64,000 nt of DNA from Buxus sempervirens. Lineage: Eukaryota; Streptophyta; Magnoliopsida; Buxales; Buxaceae. The notes under the pieces were generated by a model. The model had not been told where the DNA came from and made no database searches. It saw only the letters and a list, made by a program, of their open reading frames with translations. The first letter of the stretch is position 1. Each line of letters starts with the position of its first letter. Where the stretch lies: contig OX387183.1 in assembly GCA_947561395.2 (NCBI GenBank), positions 15,675,402 to 15,739,401 of the forward strand. Direction: 5' to 3'. The position numbers and the translations under genes are program-made. Positions 11,191 through 22,914 of this stretch are shown here, piece by piece.

Positions 11191-13338
11191 GCTTAAGATG
11201 TAAGGCATTATTTTTTTATTAGAGAAATTCACTGAATTATTAAATAAACTTCATTTGCATGAGAGAATGGCGTATTCGAAATTTTTGTTTAGAGTGGATA
11301 GGCTCATTTGTATTCCTTACGCATGAGCCAAACCCTTCTTTTCTCTCCACACTTTCCTCTCTTCCCCTTTCTCTTCCTTTTGTTGGGCAAACTTGGTGAA
11401 ACCTCTTGCAAAAGAAGGAGAGCTGAACCCTTGATTGGAAGAACCAAGCAGGCTTGGAGATTGAGTTGTTGTTTCCATTTTTGCTTAGACGATTGTGGAG
11501 AAATCTCCAACGAGCTCAAGAGTGAGCTGCTCGTGGGTTGCATCCGGGAGAAAAGTTTTAGTTTTTGCTTGAATCAGGTAAGCAACATCTTTCCAACCTA
11601 AACCTTGTTCGATTTCTTGATTTGAAAAGGGATTTTGGAATTACGGTATTTGTGGTTTTTGATTTATTTGCAAATGAAATGAGTATGTGTGCATGGTTCG
11701 ATAGATGTTGATTATTAGCCCATTCTATGTATATTTTATTGATAGAAGTATTAATAAATGGCTTAATTTAGGAAAACCAACTCAAAAATTGCGTAAAGAT
11801 TTTGCAACCTGGAAAATCATTAGGGCGCTCGGCATAGCATTCAAGCACTATACTAGGAGTGCATCTTGTCCAAACCCGGGTTTGCTAGGCACCTGTGGCC
11901 ATTGGAGTGATATTTCAAGCGCTCTACTTGTGTTCTTTTAATATTAAAAAACTCGAGAGTAGCATTAGAGAAAATTGGAGTTGACGTTCGAACATGAGAC
12001 TGGCATTAGATTCAACACTTAAGAACGATGGCAGGCACCTATGGGAAAAACAACCTAGAAACAAGCACCCAACCCCACGCTCGAGCGTTTTGTTGAGCGC
12101 CTATACACAGTTTTGAGTAATTTTAGGGAATTTGTTCTTTTTCCAATTTTTGATTGTTCTTAACCTAGACCCTTATTGTGTGCAACTTCCAAATGATCCT
12201 TGGAAGTGGAAAATCAAAGCCAAAGGAATTTTAGAAGTTTTTTTAATGAATTGGGGTATTGTGTACTCCGAACTTAATGTGCAAATAAAAACTTGACTTA
12301 TCAACATGAAAGGCTTCTTTATTCATCAAATGAATTATTCGCACTATATCATGAAAATAAATTGTTGCTATTAAATGCTTATGTAGCATGTGAGATGATA
12401 TGAAGGACATTGGCCCAGTTACCTGATATGTTATAGAGGACGGTGGCCCGGTTATATGAGATGATGAAAAGGGCATTAGCCCAAGTGACTATTGTTTCTT
12501 GTATCATCTTGCTTTATTCCAGCAACAAGCAACACCGTTGGCTGATGCCTACCACTACGGGGAATCAACGTGTGGATGCCCAGCGCGCGTGAAGAGGAAT
12601 TGATGTTGAATGCTTAACCCCACCACATGAAATCAATGGAGTTAGATGTGGTCATGGGTACTATATATTAAACTGCCTAGATAAATTAATTGAATGAGAC
12701 TTGTTAAAATATTGTCTATTGATTGATTGACTTGATCATCTAAGCATGAAATGGAATCATATCATTTTGATTGATATTGAATTATCGATGATTTAGTTGT
12801 TGTTTTAAACTATCCACATGTCATGATTTTATTTGAGTGATATTAGCATGAACTATATTTTCAAGAATATGCATGTGTTGCTTACTGAGATCTTCATATC
12901 ATATGTTATTTTATTGGTTTTGTTTCAGAGTCGTCGACTGCCTATGTGAAGGACTGGAGTGGGGAGAAAGGAAAATAGAAGGCATCTGGGTATATAGAGG
13001 AGGACTGCTATCGTCCCACCTAGGGTCTTTTATTTATATGTATGGTTCATTTTCATTTTTGGACTTGTAGCATTTTGTAATTGAAAGGTGTGGTTAGATG
13101 CCCCATTTTGTATTAGCGATATAATACGTATATACAAACTTGTTGTCTACCGCTAGACTTTTGTTACTTTTATACACATCTTGATATATATGCATATGTA
13201 TGAATTATTCCACCACTGATATTGTATAGACAAGTTTTAAAGTAATTTTCATGTTTTATTAGGTTCACAAATCCCTCATGTAAGGATTTGGGACAGGTTA
13301 GTGCCTTGGATAGAAAGACCTAGCCCGGGTCGTTACCT
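11191..13338 (+). mobile_element. Possible degenerate solo LTR between the two glucanase 5' copies
   Basis: This 2.1-kb block separates the duplicated glucanase 5' ends and has no counterpart in the intact copy. It ends with CCCGGGTCGTTAC, like the 3' end of many chromovirus LTRs. It contains imperfect short repeats around GGCCCAGTTA and GGCCCGGTTA (12410-12480), an AGG-type leader and a possible donor CAGGTAAGC near 11578. No protein domain and no clear target duplication was found, so the left edge is approximate. Confidence 0.35.
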
Positions 13339-13771
13339 ATATTACTAATAGTTATTATTAACTAATCCAGATAGATCGAAATCACTCAACAGCCAACTAA
13401 AACTGGTGCGACAAAACAGAAGAGCTTACACCAACTGGAATGATTGTCGAGAGGCGGCTTCGTGCTGCCTCAAAAATCAAGCACACATGGTTAATGTTAC
13501 AAGTGTAAATAAATATTTGATGCTTAATTAATAAATGAACTGCCAAAGACATCATATAAAGCTTGACAAAGAAAGATGCCGACAGAAAGAGATGACCAAG
13601 TCCTAAATTTGATGACCGTCTAGCTGTGCCCCTAAAACTTTAGATTAAATCAAAAAGTGATTGAGTGGAAAGGTTTCCTCCCCTATGTGACAATTCATGT
13701 GGGGGTAAGGACATGCTTTGAATTAAGACAATAATACATAGTTGATGTAATGATATTCATCAAGCTAGACA

Positions 13772-13779
13772 CTATAAAA
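13772..13779 (+). promoter_or_regulatory. TATA box of the GH17 glucanase gene
   Basis: CTATAAAAGGAG about 70 bp upstream of the start codon at 13843, in the block shared with the upstream duplicate, where the motif is CCATAAAAG. Confidence 0.65.
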
Positions 13780-13842
13780 GGAGACTATGTGCATTTGAGA
13801 TCACAACTGTTGGCCCCTTCATTTTTCCTTTTTGTTCTTCTC

Positions 13843-13937
13843 ATGGGGCTGAGGAGTTTCAAGGGAACAGAAAGTTCTTCCATGGCAACTGCGGTTCTAG
13901 TTTTTGGGCTGTTAATGGCTATCCTAGATAAAACAGG

Positions 13938-14016
<79 letters not shown>

Positions 14017-15962
14017 ATGCAGGTAAAACATGGCTTTAATTATATGTATATGCAGGTAAAACATGGCTTTAATTTTATAGAGAAGATATTGCACTTAGGC
14101 TGGCTTCAATAGAAATAAGGGCATGGTAATGGTTTGTGTAATTAACCTGATCAGAACAATTGAACAATTATAATGGTGATTATTAAGTCATTAATAGAAG
14201 AAAAAGGATGAGCAAGTTAATTTATGATTTTTAATTTTTGTCTACTTTATAAGAATTAACCCTCATCCTGTTTCCCAAATGAAAATAATAATCATCACCA
14301 CAATCATAAAATTAAACATTAAGTAATAATATAAATTAATTAAAAAACAACAATATGGATAAAAAAATTCATGAAAATTCAGAAATAAGTTAAACTAATC
14401 ACTGTGGTATAGATCCATTTCTGTATGGAAATTGGCTAGTGGGTTTATTTGGTAGAAGAGGTCCTCCAACCTCAGCTACCACTTTGAAATATCAAGCTAG
14501 ATGATGTGCTTATATTTTTTTTTAGTAGAAAAATGATGATGTGCATATATATCTGGCATGTTTCAAAAGTCAAGTGTTTATGGCTTTCTCTCCCTCACAG
14601 AAATAAAAAGTGAATATAGGCAGGGGCCTCCTGGGCAAGCTTTTGGACCAATGACCGTTTACCTAGGCTCAGCCGAACGTGAGGCCTTAATTTGATGAAG
14701 GTCTCAGTCTAGTTACCATGGCTGGAACCTAAGAAATTAATCAGCCTGGAATGACCTAATGAAGTCATTGATTATCCAGGAAATTGATTTAGAAAATTGT
14801 TAATCTTGTCATAAGCAGATGCTTGAAGGAGGATGCTAGTTCATGGGCTTTCATGTTTTATCTTGGCCCAAGTTGCAGGCCTGTTATAAGCTTACACACA
14901 AACACAAGCACACAAAGAAAAACCATGAATTTGATCAAGAATATTTGTTCAAAGTACCAAATATTTGTTCAATCTGATGCAGGAGCGCAATCTATAGGCG
15001 TTTGCTATGGGATGCTAGGCAACAATTTACCACCCCCACGAGAAGTTGTTGATCTATACAGATCGAATAACATCAGAAGGATGCGAATTTATGATCCAAA
15101 TAAAGCTGTTCTCCAAGCTCTCAGAGGGTCCAATATTGAAGTAATGGTTGGAGTACCAAACTCAGACCTTCAAGGCCTTGCATCCAACCCTTCCAATGCA
15201 AATGCATGGGTGCAAAGGAATATAAGAAACTACTGGCCTAATGTCAGATTCCGGTACATCGCCGTTGGCAACGAAGTGAGCCCCTCCAGTGACTTCGCTC
15301 GGTATCTTGTTCCTGCAATGGTAAACATCTTCAATTCCATTGTTTCAGTTGGCCTAAAAGACCAAATCAAGGTTTCAACTGCCATAGCAATGAGTCTTCT
15401 AGGTCAATCCTCCCCGCCATCTAAAGGTGCATTCAAAGGTGAGATACTGGGATTCTTGAACCCCATCATTGGTTACCTTAGCGACACTCGACAACCACTA
15501 CTCGCGAACATTTATCCTTACATCAGTTATGCTGACAACCCTCGCCGCATTTCTCTTCCATATGCAACGTTTACTGCACCAGGAGAGGTGGTGCGAGATG
15601 GTCCGTTTGGGTACCAAAACCTGTTTGATGCCATATTGGATGCTCTCTACTCGGCTCTTGAGAGGGCAAGCGGAGGGTCCGTGGAGGTTGTTGTATCGGA
15701 GACAGGGTGGCCGACGGCAGGTGGATTTGCAACATCAATTGACAATGCACGGATGTATAATTCGAATTTGATTCGGCATGTAAGAGGTGGCACACCAAAG
15801 AGGCCAGGAAGGCCAATAGAGACTTACATATTTGCTATGTTTGACGAGAATCAGAAACCAACAGAGCTAGAGAAACACTGGGGACTTTTTACTCCAAATA
15901 AACAACCCAAGTACCCCATCAGTTTCACTGGAGAAAGATTTTGGGCATTCTCTGCTGAATAA
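13843..15962 (+). CDS. Glucan endo-1,3-beta-glucosidase (GH17), two exons
   Basis: Secreted or vacuolar enzyme that hydrolyses internal 1,3-beta-D-glucan bonds (callose, fungal wall glucan); typical of pathogenesis-related PR-2. Exon 1 is 13843-13936 and encodes a hydrophobic signal peptide ([15 protein letters not shown]). Intron 13937-14982 (GT...AG, 1046 bp) begins with a long CT repeat. Exon 2 is 14983-15962. The junction restores [12 protein letters not shown], the usual mature N-terminus. The spliced product is 357 residues, a normal family length. The acid/base Glu lies in IAVGNEV and the nucleophile Glu in [23 protein letters not shown] and [14 protein letters not shown] are the usual C-terminal blocks. 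No X8 domain or long C-terminal propeptide is visible. A second Met 14 codons downstream is an alternative start. The gene is the only intact member of a local cluster. Confidence 0.93.
13940..14012 (+). repeat. (TC)n microsatellite, about 36 units, at the intron's 5' edge
   Basis: Uninterrupted TC dinucleotides start 3 nt after the GT donor of the glucanase intron. Confidence 0.97.
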
Positions 15963-16329
15963 AAAGCGTAGGTATATATATTAAATACCCTTGCAGCTTC
16001 ACTTAAGAAAGGGTGAAGGACATGTTTAGTGAAAATCCTCTTTCGATGCAGTCTTGTTAAATAAGGAAAGCTGCTGGGAATAAATTATCTTTGAGGTACT
16101 AAATCCATGTTCATCTTCTCTACATTTGTGTTTGCAAGATGCCCATACAGAGGCACTTTTTTTGTAGTGCAAGTATATAATCTTATATATGATAGCTAGT
16201 ATCACCAAATATATATATATATATATTAAAAAGGTTTTCATCGCCCGGCCGAGGTGACCAGCTCATGTTTTAGATGGGTTTGATCATGCAATGGTTGACC
16301 ATAGGGCCGGGCTGGGATTGATTTTTAAA

Positions 16330-16828
16330 AGCCCAAAAGAATGTGGATGAGCTTGGTACTCCAACCATTGACTTCCTGGCTAAAAATGGGGCGCCTTTAC
16401 TTGCAAATATATACCCATACTTTGCTTATTACATTGGTAACAAAGAACAAATTCCTCTTCCATTTGCTTTGTTTACTGCCCAGGACCAAATGAGTCCAGA
16501 TATCGCAATCTTTTCGATGCATTGGTGGATGCGCTCTACTCGTCGCTTGAGAAAACGGCACATCCTCTGTGGATCGAGATTGTTGTATCGGAGAGTGGAT
16601 GGCTGTCAGAAGGTCGGCTGGAAGCGACGGTTGGTAGTGAAGGAGCTTACTACTCAAATTTGATTGAACATGTGAGAGAAGGTACTCCAAAAAAGCGTGG
16701 AAAGGCCATTGAGACCTATATATTCGCCATGTTTGATGAGAACTAGAAGAATAATAAGGAGTTTGAGAAGCATTGGGGGTTATTTTGTCCTAACAAACAG
16801 CCTAAATACCCAGTCAGTTTTACTTGAG
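16330..16828 (+). pseudogene. GH17 glucanase 3' fragment (pseudogene)
   Basis: Encodes the second half of a GH17 enzyme: [15 protein letters not shown], then after a frameshift near 16490 [19 protein letters not shown] (nucleophile Glu kept) and [11 protein letters not shown]. An in-frame TAG at 16744-16746 follows, then the remnant [18 protein letters not shown]. The N-terminal half with the acid/base Glu is absent. Same strand and about 370 bp downstream of the intact gene, so probably a truncated tandem duplicate. About 16240-16330 just before it shows no homology to the gene. Confidence 0.85.
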
Positions 16829-17554
16829 AATGGTGGAAAAGCAAAGCAGAGAAGGTTTTTATCTGTCTTTCCTTGATCTCTATCATAACATAAGAGTTAT
16901 TCAACTCATTAATCTACTTCGTTCCTTCACAAAAGTGGATGAATAAAATGTATGGAACAGTAGCTTATATAATTGTCTCTTTCCCTTTCTCTTAAATATA
17001 CATGTATGATGAAGACACCTATGAGGGCAAGAAATCTGATTAGTGAAGATCTATTTTCAAAAATGGAAACGAAATATAAATAGAAATTCAAATTAAACAG
17101 AGGGTTTAACAAAGATGCCTACATCCACAGATATAATGAGAATACCTTCACTAAATCTGTGAAAATAGGGCTACAGAGTAAGGTCCTCTCCTGGTCGCAA
17201 ACAGCAATCTATCTAATATGACCAAACCCTAATTCGAGTACATAATAATGAATACTCAAATTGCTAAAAAACTCCGTTAGAAAATTTCTTTTAGAGCTCT
17301 TATTGACTGTATATAAGAGACAAACACACTCAAGAGTTTATCATATCAAACTAATTATTCTATCATATTCCATAGAGTGCAACACAGACATAGTGATAAC
17401 GATAACTAATTAAGCCTAAGGCCCCTCTTTCAAAGCCTTGATATGGAAAAAAAAACGACTTAGAGTTTTACGATTTTTTACTATGGAGTTCCAAGAATTT
17501 GTAACTTAGTGATTAAGTAGTCCAATTAACATGACAGATTAAATAAAAGCTTAT
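16829..17554. other. Non-coding stretch
   Basis: AT-rich sequence after the glucanase fragment. No ORF with a recognisable domain, no RNA gene and no transposon termini were seen until the ACTACAAAAAAG motif at 17556. Confidence 0.5.
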
Positions 17555-17878
17555 TACTACAAAAAAGGGACTTTCAGCGGTCTTTGACCGCCGCTAAAGG
17601 CTAAAAGACTGCCGCTGAATGTCACAGGTCCACCACTAGGCTTGTCCCTGAGGCTGTGTTTGCTAAAAAATTGGGGGAAAATAACTTCCGCCAAGATTTG
17701 GCGGAAGTTATTTTCCTGTGTTAGGAGAAAATGCTCCCGATACGGGTGTTCTTGTCGAGCCAAAAGCCATCGAGGAAGAGGTCGAGCGTCGTCTTATCAA
17801 CATATGTTCCTCCGAAATTGGGCCGGTGTGGACACGTGGCGATGTTGATGATGTGTCTCTGCGTGGGCGTGCCAGTAT
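17555..17878. mobile_element. Left remnant: CACTA-like terminus plus start of an H-type internal region
   Basis: At 17555 TACTACAAAAAAGG resembles a CACTA terminus (first C changed), followed by subterminal-like CAGCGG, ACCGCCGCTAAAGG and GCCGCTGAA blocks. At 17676-17716 is a 19-bp perfect palindrome. At 17861-17874 the minus strand reads TGGCACGCCCACGC right outside the end of LTR H, in the position of a primer-binding site. This stretch is therefore read as the decayed 5' internal part of an H-type element with a small CACTA scrap on its left. No intact gene. Confidence 0.4.
17676..17716. repeat. Perfect 19-bp inverted repeat, 3-nt loop
   Basis: Arms 17676-17694 and 17698-17716 are exact reverse complements (GGAAAATAACTTCCGCCAA and its complement) around the loop GAT. 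Confidence 0.9.
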
Positions 17879-18679
17879 TGTTTGATACAATGATTTCGGG
17901 TCGGGTCCTGACCCCGGGTGTGCGCACCTAAATCTGGCCTAGATCGCACACGGGGCGCACATGAGAGTGCGTGCCTTGGGACATTCGGAGTCGCCACTGC
18001 CTGAGAGGTGCAGACAGACACGATGATTGCCCTATCCGGGTCTAAGTCTGGTCTGCGGCTTTTCAGAGTTCTAGCTAAGTCCTCGGTTACGTCCGGGGAA
18101 GTCTGAAGACACCCCGGCCCGCCCTGTCGGTTTGACGGGTCCCTCGGGTCTCCCTGGTTTTTGAGTCAATTTTACCCTTCCTAGACCAGCATGCCACCTT
18201 GATTGGTCTGGCGGGACCCTCTGATGGTCTGGGCCCCTTTTAATTTTATTTTATCTTTTTATTAGATGAACTGGATCGGGTACGGGTCCCGTTGGAAGAC
18301 CCATGGGTTGCCAAGGTTGGGCTTGGGGCCCAGTAGGGTTATTGGGTAACCCTTTTTTGGTTATTTGTTAAATTATTTAGGAATGTTAAGGGCTTATTGG
18401 GCTTGGACTTGGCCCATTAGCCAAGGATCAAATGGCCTTGGACCCGTTTGTTGAAAACGGGCCTGGCTTGGGCCAGTCAAAGGTGGGCCCCACAAGTGGG
18501 CCCAAGGTGCCTTGATGGATCCATTTAGGTCCACAGTCCACAAATGGGCTCAAAATAGCCCAAGACATCTAAAAGGTTGGTTCAAGCCGGTTCGGGTCGG
18601 GTTAAGTCCAACCGGTCCGAAAAATCAAATTTTAAACCAATTTCTTAATTTGACCGCATTTATTCTGAGGTTCTGCCCA

Positions 18680-18700
18680 AACCGCTCTGTAAATGCGGTT
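18680..18700 (-). promoter_or_regulatory. Downstream dyad in LTR G
   Basis: One exact CCG-N11-CGG site with arms AACCGC/GCGGTT near a degenerate one at about 18652. It lies downstream of the TATA box and has the same arm flavour as the upstream cluster. Confidence 0.6.
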
Positions 18701-19518
18701 GTCTCCCGAACTTGCAGTTTTGTTCCAATTTCACTTTGAATCAGTTTGATTAGTCTCCTGGGGATTCCGGCAACTTCTGTAGGAGTTCAATAGCTTCCTG
18801 TTGCTCCATTTGTTCCATTTGGCTTGGAAAGCCACTTTTCTTTGTCTTTCCATTCTTCACAAAAACCTATCTCTTTTGTAGTTACTTGCAACCATTGTCA
18901 AGAAAGGAAAAAGGGAAAATTACAGGGGTGTAATAGATCTTCAAAAGGGATGAACCAATCTTTGGTAACAAATAAAAGGGGTTAGTTAAATTAGCTTAAT
19001 TAAAGTGTCCATTTTGACTTAAAGGTACTCTTCTCCTTTTTACGAAAATTGCCGCCCTTATTCTCGTGACATTCAACATATAACAAACGGATTAGAAGCA
19101 ATATGGTAAAACAAAGCATGGAAAAGGAGAATTTGGAACATGTTAACATAACTATAATTCACTTTTGTTAAATATAAAACTGTAGAAATACTTACAGTAT
19201 GATCAATTGCTTGTTTTGGTGTGTTATTGCCCTTCCGAATGAGTTCGGCAGCGCTTCCGCACTACGGTGGATTTCTTGAATTGAGTTGAAAAGGGGTTCG
19301 CTGATTTATATGTTGAAAAGAATGAAAATGATGGGAAAGGAGAGCTGAAGCAGCACTTTAGGGGTAAAATGGGTATTTCTCTGGGCTAGATGGACTTCGA
19401 CAGGGTGTGGACGTGTAAAACGTCGAAGGGAAGGAGAGGGAACATGCGGGGGACAAGGGGGGCCCGTTTTTCTTCAAATGGGGGGCTGGCCCTCTATTTA
19501 TGGGCAAAAAATTGCCGG

Positions 19519-19715
19519 AACCGCACTTGAAGTGCGGTTGTGACAAAATTGCACTAAAAAATAAAAAACCGCACTTTAAGTGCGGTTGGCATTCAACACG
19601 TGCAAATCTGTGCGAATCTGCCAGCTGTCGCCGTACAGGACACGCGTCCACCTTCTAGAAGATCGAAACCTTATTTGAAGCACGGTTCAGACTAAACCGT
19701 ACTTCAAGTGCGGTT
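19519..19715 (-). promoter_or_regulatory. Dyad cluster of LTR G (AACCGC-N9-GCGGTT type)
   Basis: Three exact CCG-N11-CGG sites (19519-19539, 19567-19587, 19695-19715) and a degenerate one near 19668-19688, 20-215 bp upstream of the TATA box on the minus strand. The first is a nearly perfect 10+1+10 palindrome (AACCGCACTT arms). Confidence 0.7.
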
Positions 19716-20317
19716 AAGCACGTTTTTTAAATGCCGAATCTGAAATCTTTTATTCAATTTGATTTAATTAAAGATTTTTATCCGATTTTCTTAATATTTT
19801 ATTAAAAAATCTAAGATTCTTTATGATTATATTATTAAAATATTAAGACACTTTTTATTTAAATGTTAAAATATTAAGATATGTTTTATTAAACGTTTTT
19901 TTATTGATTTTATTAATTCATTTTGCTTTTTTGCTGCTATTCTGCCAAACAGGCAGTTTTCTTGAAACTTCAACTGCCCATAACTTCTTCATCTGGTGTT
20001 CGATTTCAGTAAACTTAGTATTGTTGGAATCAGCTTGGAACCACCTATCCATTGGGATCACTTTGGACAGCTAAATTGGGGTCGAGCAAAAAAGTCAACT
20101 TTTCGCTCCCAAAAAGTTTGACCGACTCATAACTTCCTCATGCGGACTCTGATTCCAGCAAACTCAATTGCGTTAGAACCGTGTCGAAATGCTTTTTTCA
20201 ATGAGATGAAGTTTGATGGCCAAATTCACTTGAATCAAAAAGTCTATTTTTTGACCCCCTCAGGGTTTGACTTTTCATTTTTCTTCATTTTAGGGGTGCA
20301 AAAATCAGGTGTCTACA

Positions 20318-20332
20318 GCTGCCCCTCTTTGC
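20318..20332 (-). promoter_or_regulatory. Polypurine tract of element G
   Basis: The minus strand reads GCAAAGAGGGGCAGC immediately before the LTR start TGTAGACACC; this is the expected plus-strand primer position. Confidence 0.75.
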
Positions 20333-22081
20333 TGGAGTCACCTTGGGGGATGAACGGCAAAGAAGAAAAAGAACCTTATTTTTGCACCTTGCATTTCTGT
20401 CTGGTATCACTTTCTGGCTTTGGAATCCCTATACCCTTTCTCGGGTTTGAATAGGGTTGCTCCTCAGTCTTTTGTTTTTGAAAAGAAAGATAAGATCTGA
20501 GCTCATCAGCCTGTTTCGGCGTTGATGCAAAGTACTTAACAATGTTCTTGTCTTCTTGTTTTTTCCATTAAAGCTTTTAGTGACTTCAAATTTTTTTTTT
20601 TTTTTTGATAGAAAGATTATTAGGCCAAGGTAGAGGTTTGGGAGTAAGGTGGGAGGACGGGAGGAAGCTTTTGCGTTGCTGTCCATCATCTCGGAGACCA
20701 CACATCTACTCTAGCCTATGCTATTTACAAAAGTGGGAATCAAAATTTACAAAAGGGGGCGAATTGGCCCATTATTGCTTTGTTTTTGTCGAAAAGCTTG
20801 TTGCTTCTCCTTTTGCTTTACTCTTTCCTTATCGAGGCATTAGAGCTTCTTTTCCCATTCAAGAGTTACTCCACTGGGGATTTGTTCGGAATATGACCTT
20901 TCAAGACGACTCCCTGGGGATTATTGTGGTGTTTCCCTCTGCTTTTGAAGTCATGTTGGAGGGTCTGAAGATCTTGGCGGTCTTCTTTCTTCTGAGCTCT
21001 ACTGGGGATGAAAGGGGAGAGGCCTTCGCTGGGGAATGAAGGATCAAAGCACTCTCTTCAATTTCACTTTATGTCCTATTACTTCCCTGTCTGAACCTGT
21101 GTAAGGAACAAAATGTCAGTGTTCGATCCATTGGAGATATGCAGGGTTTGTTTATCTTAAGCCTTTTACTCATCACAATCAAAAATGGCTGCCTATCAAG
21201 GTAATAAACTTTTCTTCAAAGGTTAGTAGCACAGCTGGGGAAATTTCAAAAGTAGTTAAGCAGAATAATTACAGAAAAACACAGACGTGGTAGTGTGTGT
21301 TTGCACCTGCAAGTATCACAAAAGTCAATCCTTAGGTTAGACACAGATTAGTGTGCTTGGTATTTTCAGCCTTGTCATCATAGGCCTTGAAGCGTTGACT
21401 CAAACTTAGTCCGCCAATTTGGGCCCTTCAGATCACTTGACTGTCTCCATTCAACGTACTGTCCAACCTGTTTCTGTTTTTATTGCATCCCCTTTCTAAT
21501 CAATGTATGACCAGTTTTTTTTTTAACACGATTGACTCTTTTTTGCACACAGCGCCCTTTTTGGGTTTTCACCATATCCGGTCTTTCAGGGAAGATTTAA
21601 TTCCGTTGTTACCAGAAAATGCAGATTTTACTGTTTTACTTAAGATCATTCACTTTGGGATCCAAGAGGTCTTTAAGATAGGACGAAATGTAGGCTAGGC
21701 CGGGATTTTGAAAGAAAGATAAGTGGCTCGAAAAGGCTGTAACTTTATAGGTTTGTACAGTGCTCCTTTTATTGTTGGGGCTTACATCCTGGCTTATTTC
21801 TTTGGTGTGGGATTCATATTTTTCCCGTTTTTTCTTGCTTTTCACAACTCTTTTCTTTTCTTTTCTTTTTCTCCTTTATTTTCTTCGCAATTGCTTTTTT
21901 TTTTTTTTTCGGGGCCAGGAATGCCCATTTTGATGTGGGGGAACACCTGTACTAGGTTTGAAAAGAAATTTTCAGGCTCAAAAGTGTCTAACTAGGGGAG
22001 AACTTTTGGGTATTTGGGAGGATTTACAGTATTAGGGGAGAGTCAAGGATGGCCTCTCTTCATTTCTCAATTGGAATGATC
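20333..22081 (-). other. 3' untranslated region of element G
   Basis: 1.7 kb between the integrase stop and the polypurine tract. It contains a T16-type run near 20590, a scatter of TGGGGA(T/A) words (about 20874-21234) and long T/C runs. Open frames on the plus strand (e.g. 20605-21039) have no recognisable domain. Confidence 0.6.
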
Positions 22082-22796
22082 TCAAGGATAATACAGTTTG
22101 ACTGCATCTGCATTTATTGGCTCAGGAAAAATAGTTCCATCCATTTCTTGCAGTATCAGTGCTCCTTTGGACAGAACTTTGTGAACTATGAATGGTCCTT
22201 CATAGTTTGGCTTGAATTTCCCTCTATTGTCTTCTTGGTGGGGGAATATCTTCTTCATAACAATGTTTCCCACCTTGAAGCGTCGTGGTATCATTTTCTT
22301 ATTGTAAGCTCGTGCTATCCTTTGCTGATAGAGTTGTCCATGGCACAGAGCTTTGATTCTTTTTTCATCAAGTAACTGCAACTGGTCAAACCTTGATTCT
22401 TCCCACTCAATGTCATCAATTTCTGTTTCCTTTAGGATTCTGAGCGAAGGGATCTGCACTTCCACGGGAAGGACTGCCTCCATTCCATATACAAGAGAGA
22501 AAGGAGTTGCTCTGGTTGATGCCCTGATTGAGGTCCGGTATGCATGCAAGGCATAGGGCAATTTTTCATGCCAATCTCTGTAGGTAACTACCATCTTCTC
22601 CAATATCTTCTTCAGATTTTTGTTGGCAGACTCTACTGCTCCATTCATCTTGGGCCGATATGCTGTGGAATTTAGATGTCTGATTTTCAAATCGCCACAC
22701 ATCTTATCCATGTCCTTGTTATTCAGATTCTTGGCATTGTCTGTGATAAACGCTTCAGGTACACCATAGCGACGGACAATATTATTCCTGATGAAT

Positions 22797-22914
22797 CTCA
22801 GTACGTGTGACCCCTTGACATCTGCAAAGGACATGGGAAAAAATCAGAAAATCCTCTCAGTACGTGTGACCCCTTGATATCTGCAAAGGACATGGGAAAA
22901 AATCAGAAAATCCA
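22797..22914. repeat. 59-bp tandem duplication at the LTR C junction
   Basis: Two nearly identical 59-bp units (CTCAGTACGTGTGACC ... GGGAAAAAATCAG) joined head to tail; they differ by one base (GACATC vs GATATC). They span host integrase sequence and the LTR C edge. Confidence 0.9.

Larger units (their letters stand above)
17919..20317 (-). repeat. 3' LTR of element G (2399 bp)
   Basis: Plus-strand ends TGTGCGCACC and GGTGTCTACA. Minus-strand TATA-like CCCATAAATAGAGGG lies near 19491-19503, candidate splice donor ACT|GTAAGT at about 19195, PBS-like complement GGAGTCGCCA at 17987-17996, and CACGTG at about 19598. Similar in length and modules to the LTR of element F. Confidence 0.9.

Noticed and set aside
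13750..14016. ORF ending in a Ser-Leu repeat
   Set aside because: Reads through the splice donor into the (TC)n tract; the real exon ends at 13936.
14823..14982. Upstream extension of the glucanase exon 2 frame
   Set aside because: Lies in the intron; the AG at 14981-14982 joined to exon 1 gives the standard signal peptide and [11 protein letters not shown] start.
16155..16172. CTTTTTTTGTAGTG resembling a CACTA right end
   Set aside because: No subterminal repeats to its left, no matching left end nor 3-bp duplication; chance match.
20605..21039. 144-codon plus-strand ORF in the 3' untranslated part of G
   Set aside because: No domain, starts in a T-rich run, and no homolog visible in element F within this window.
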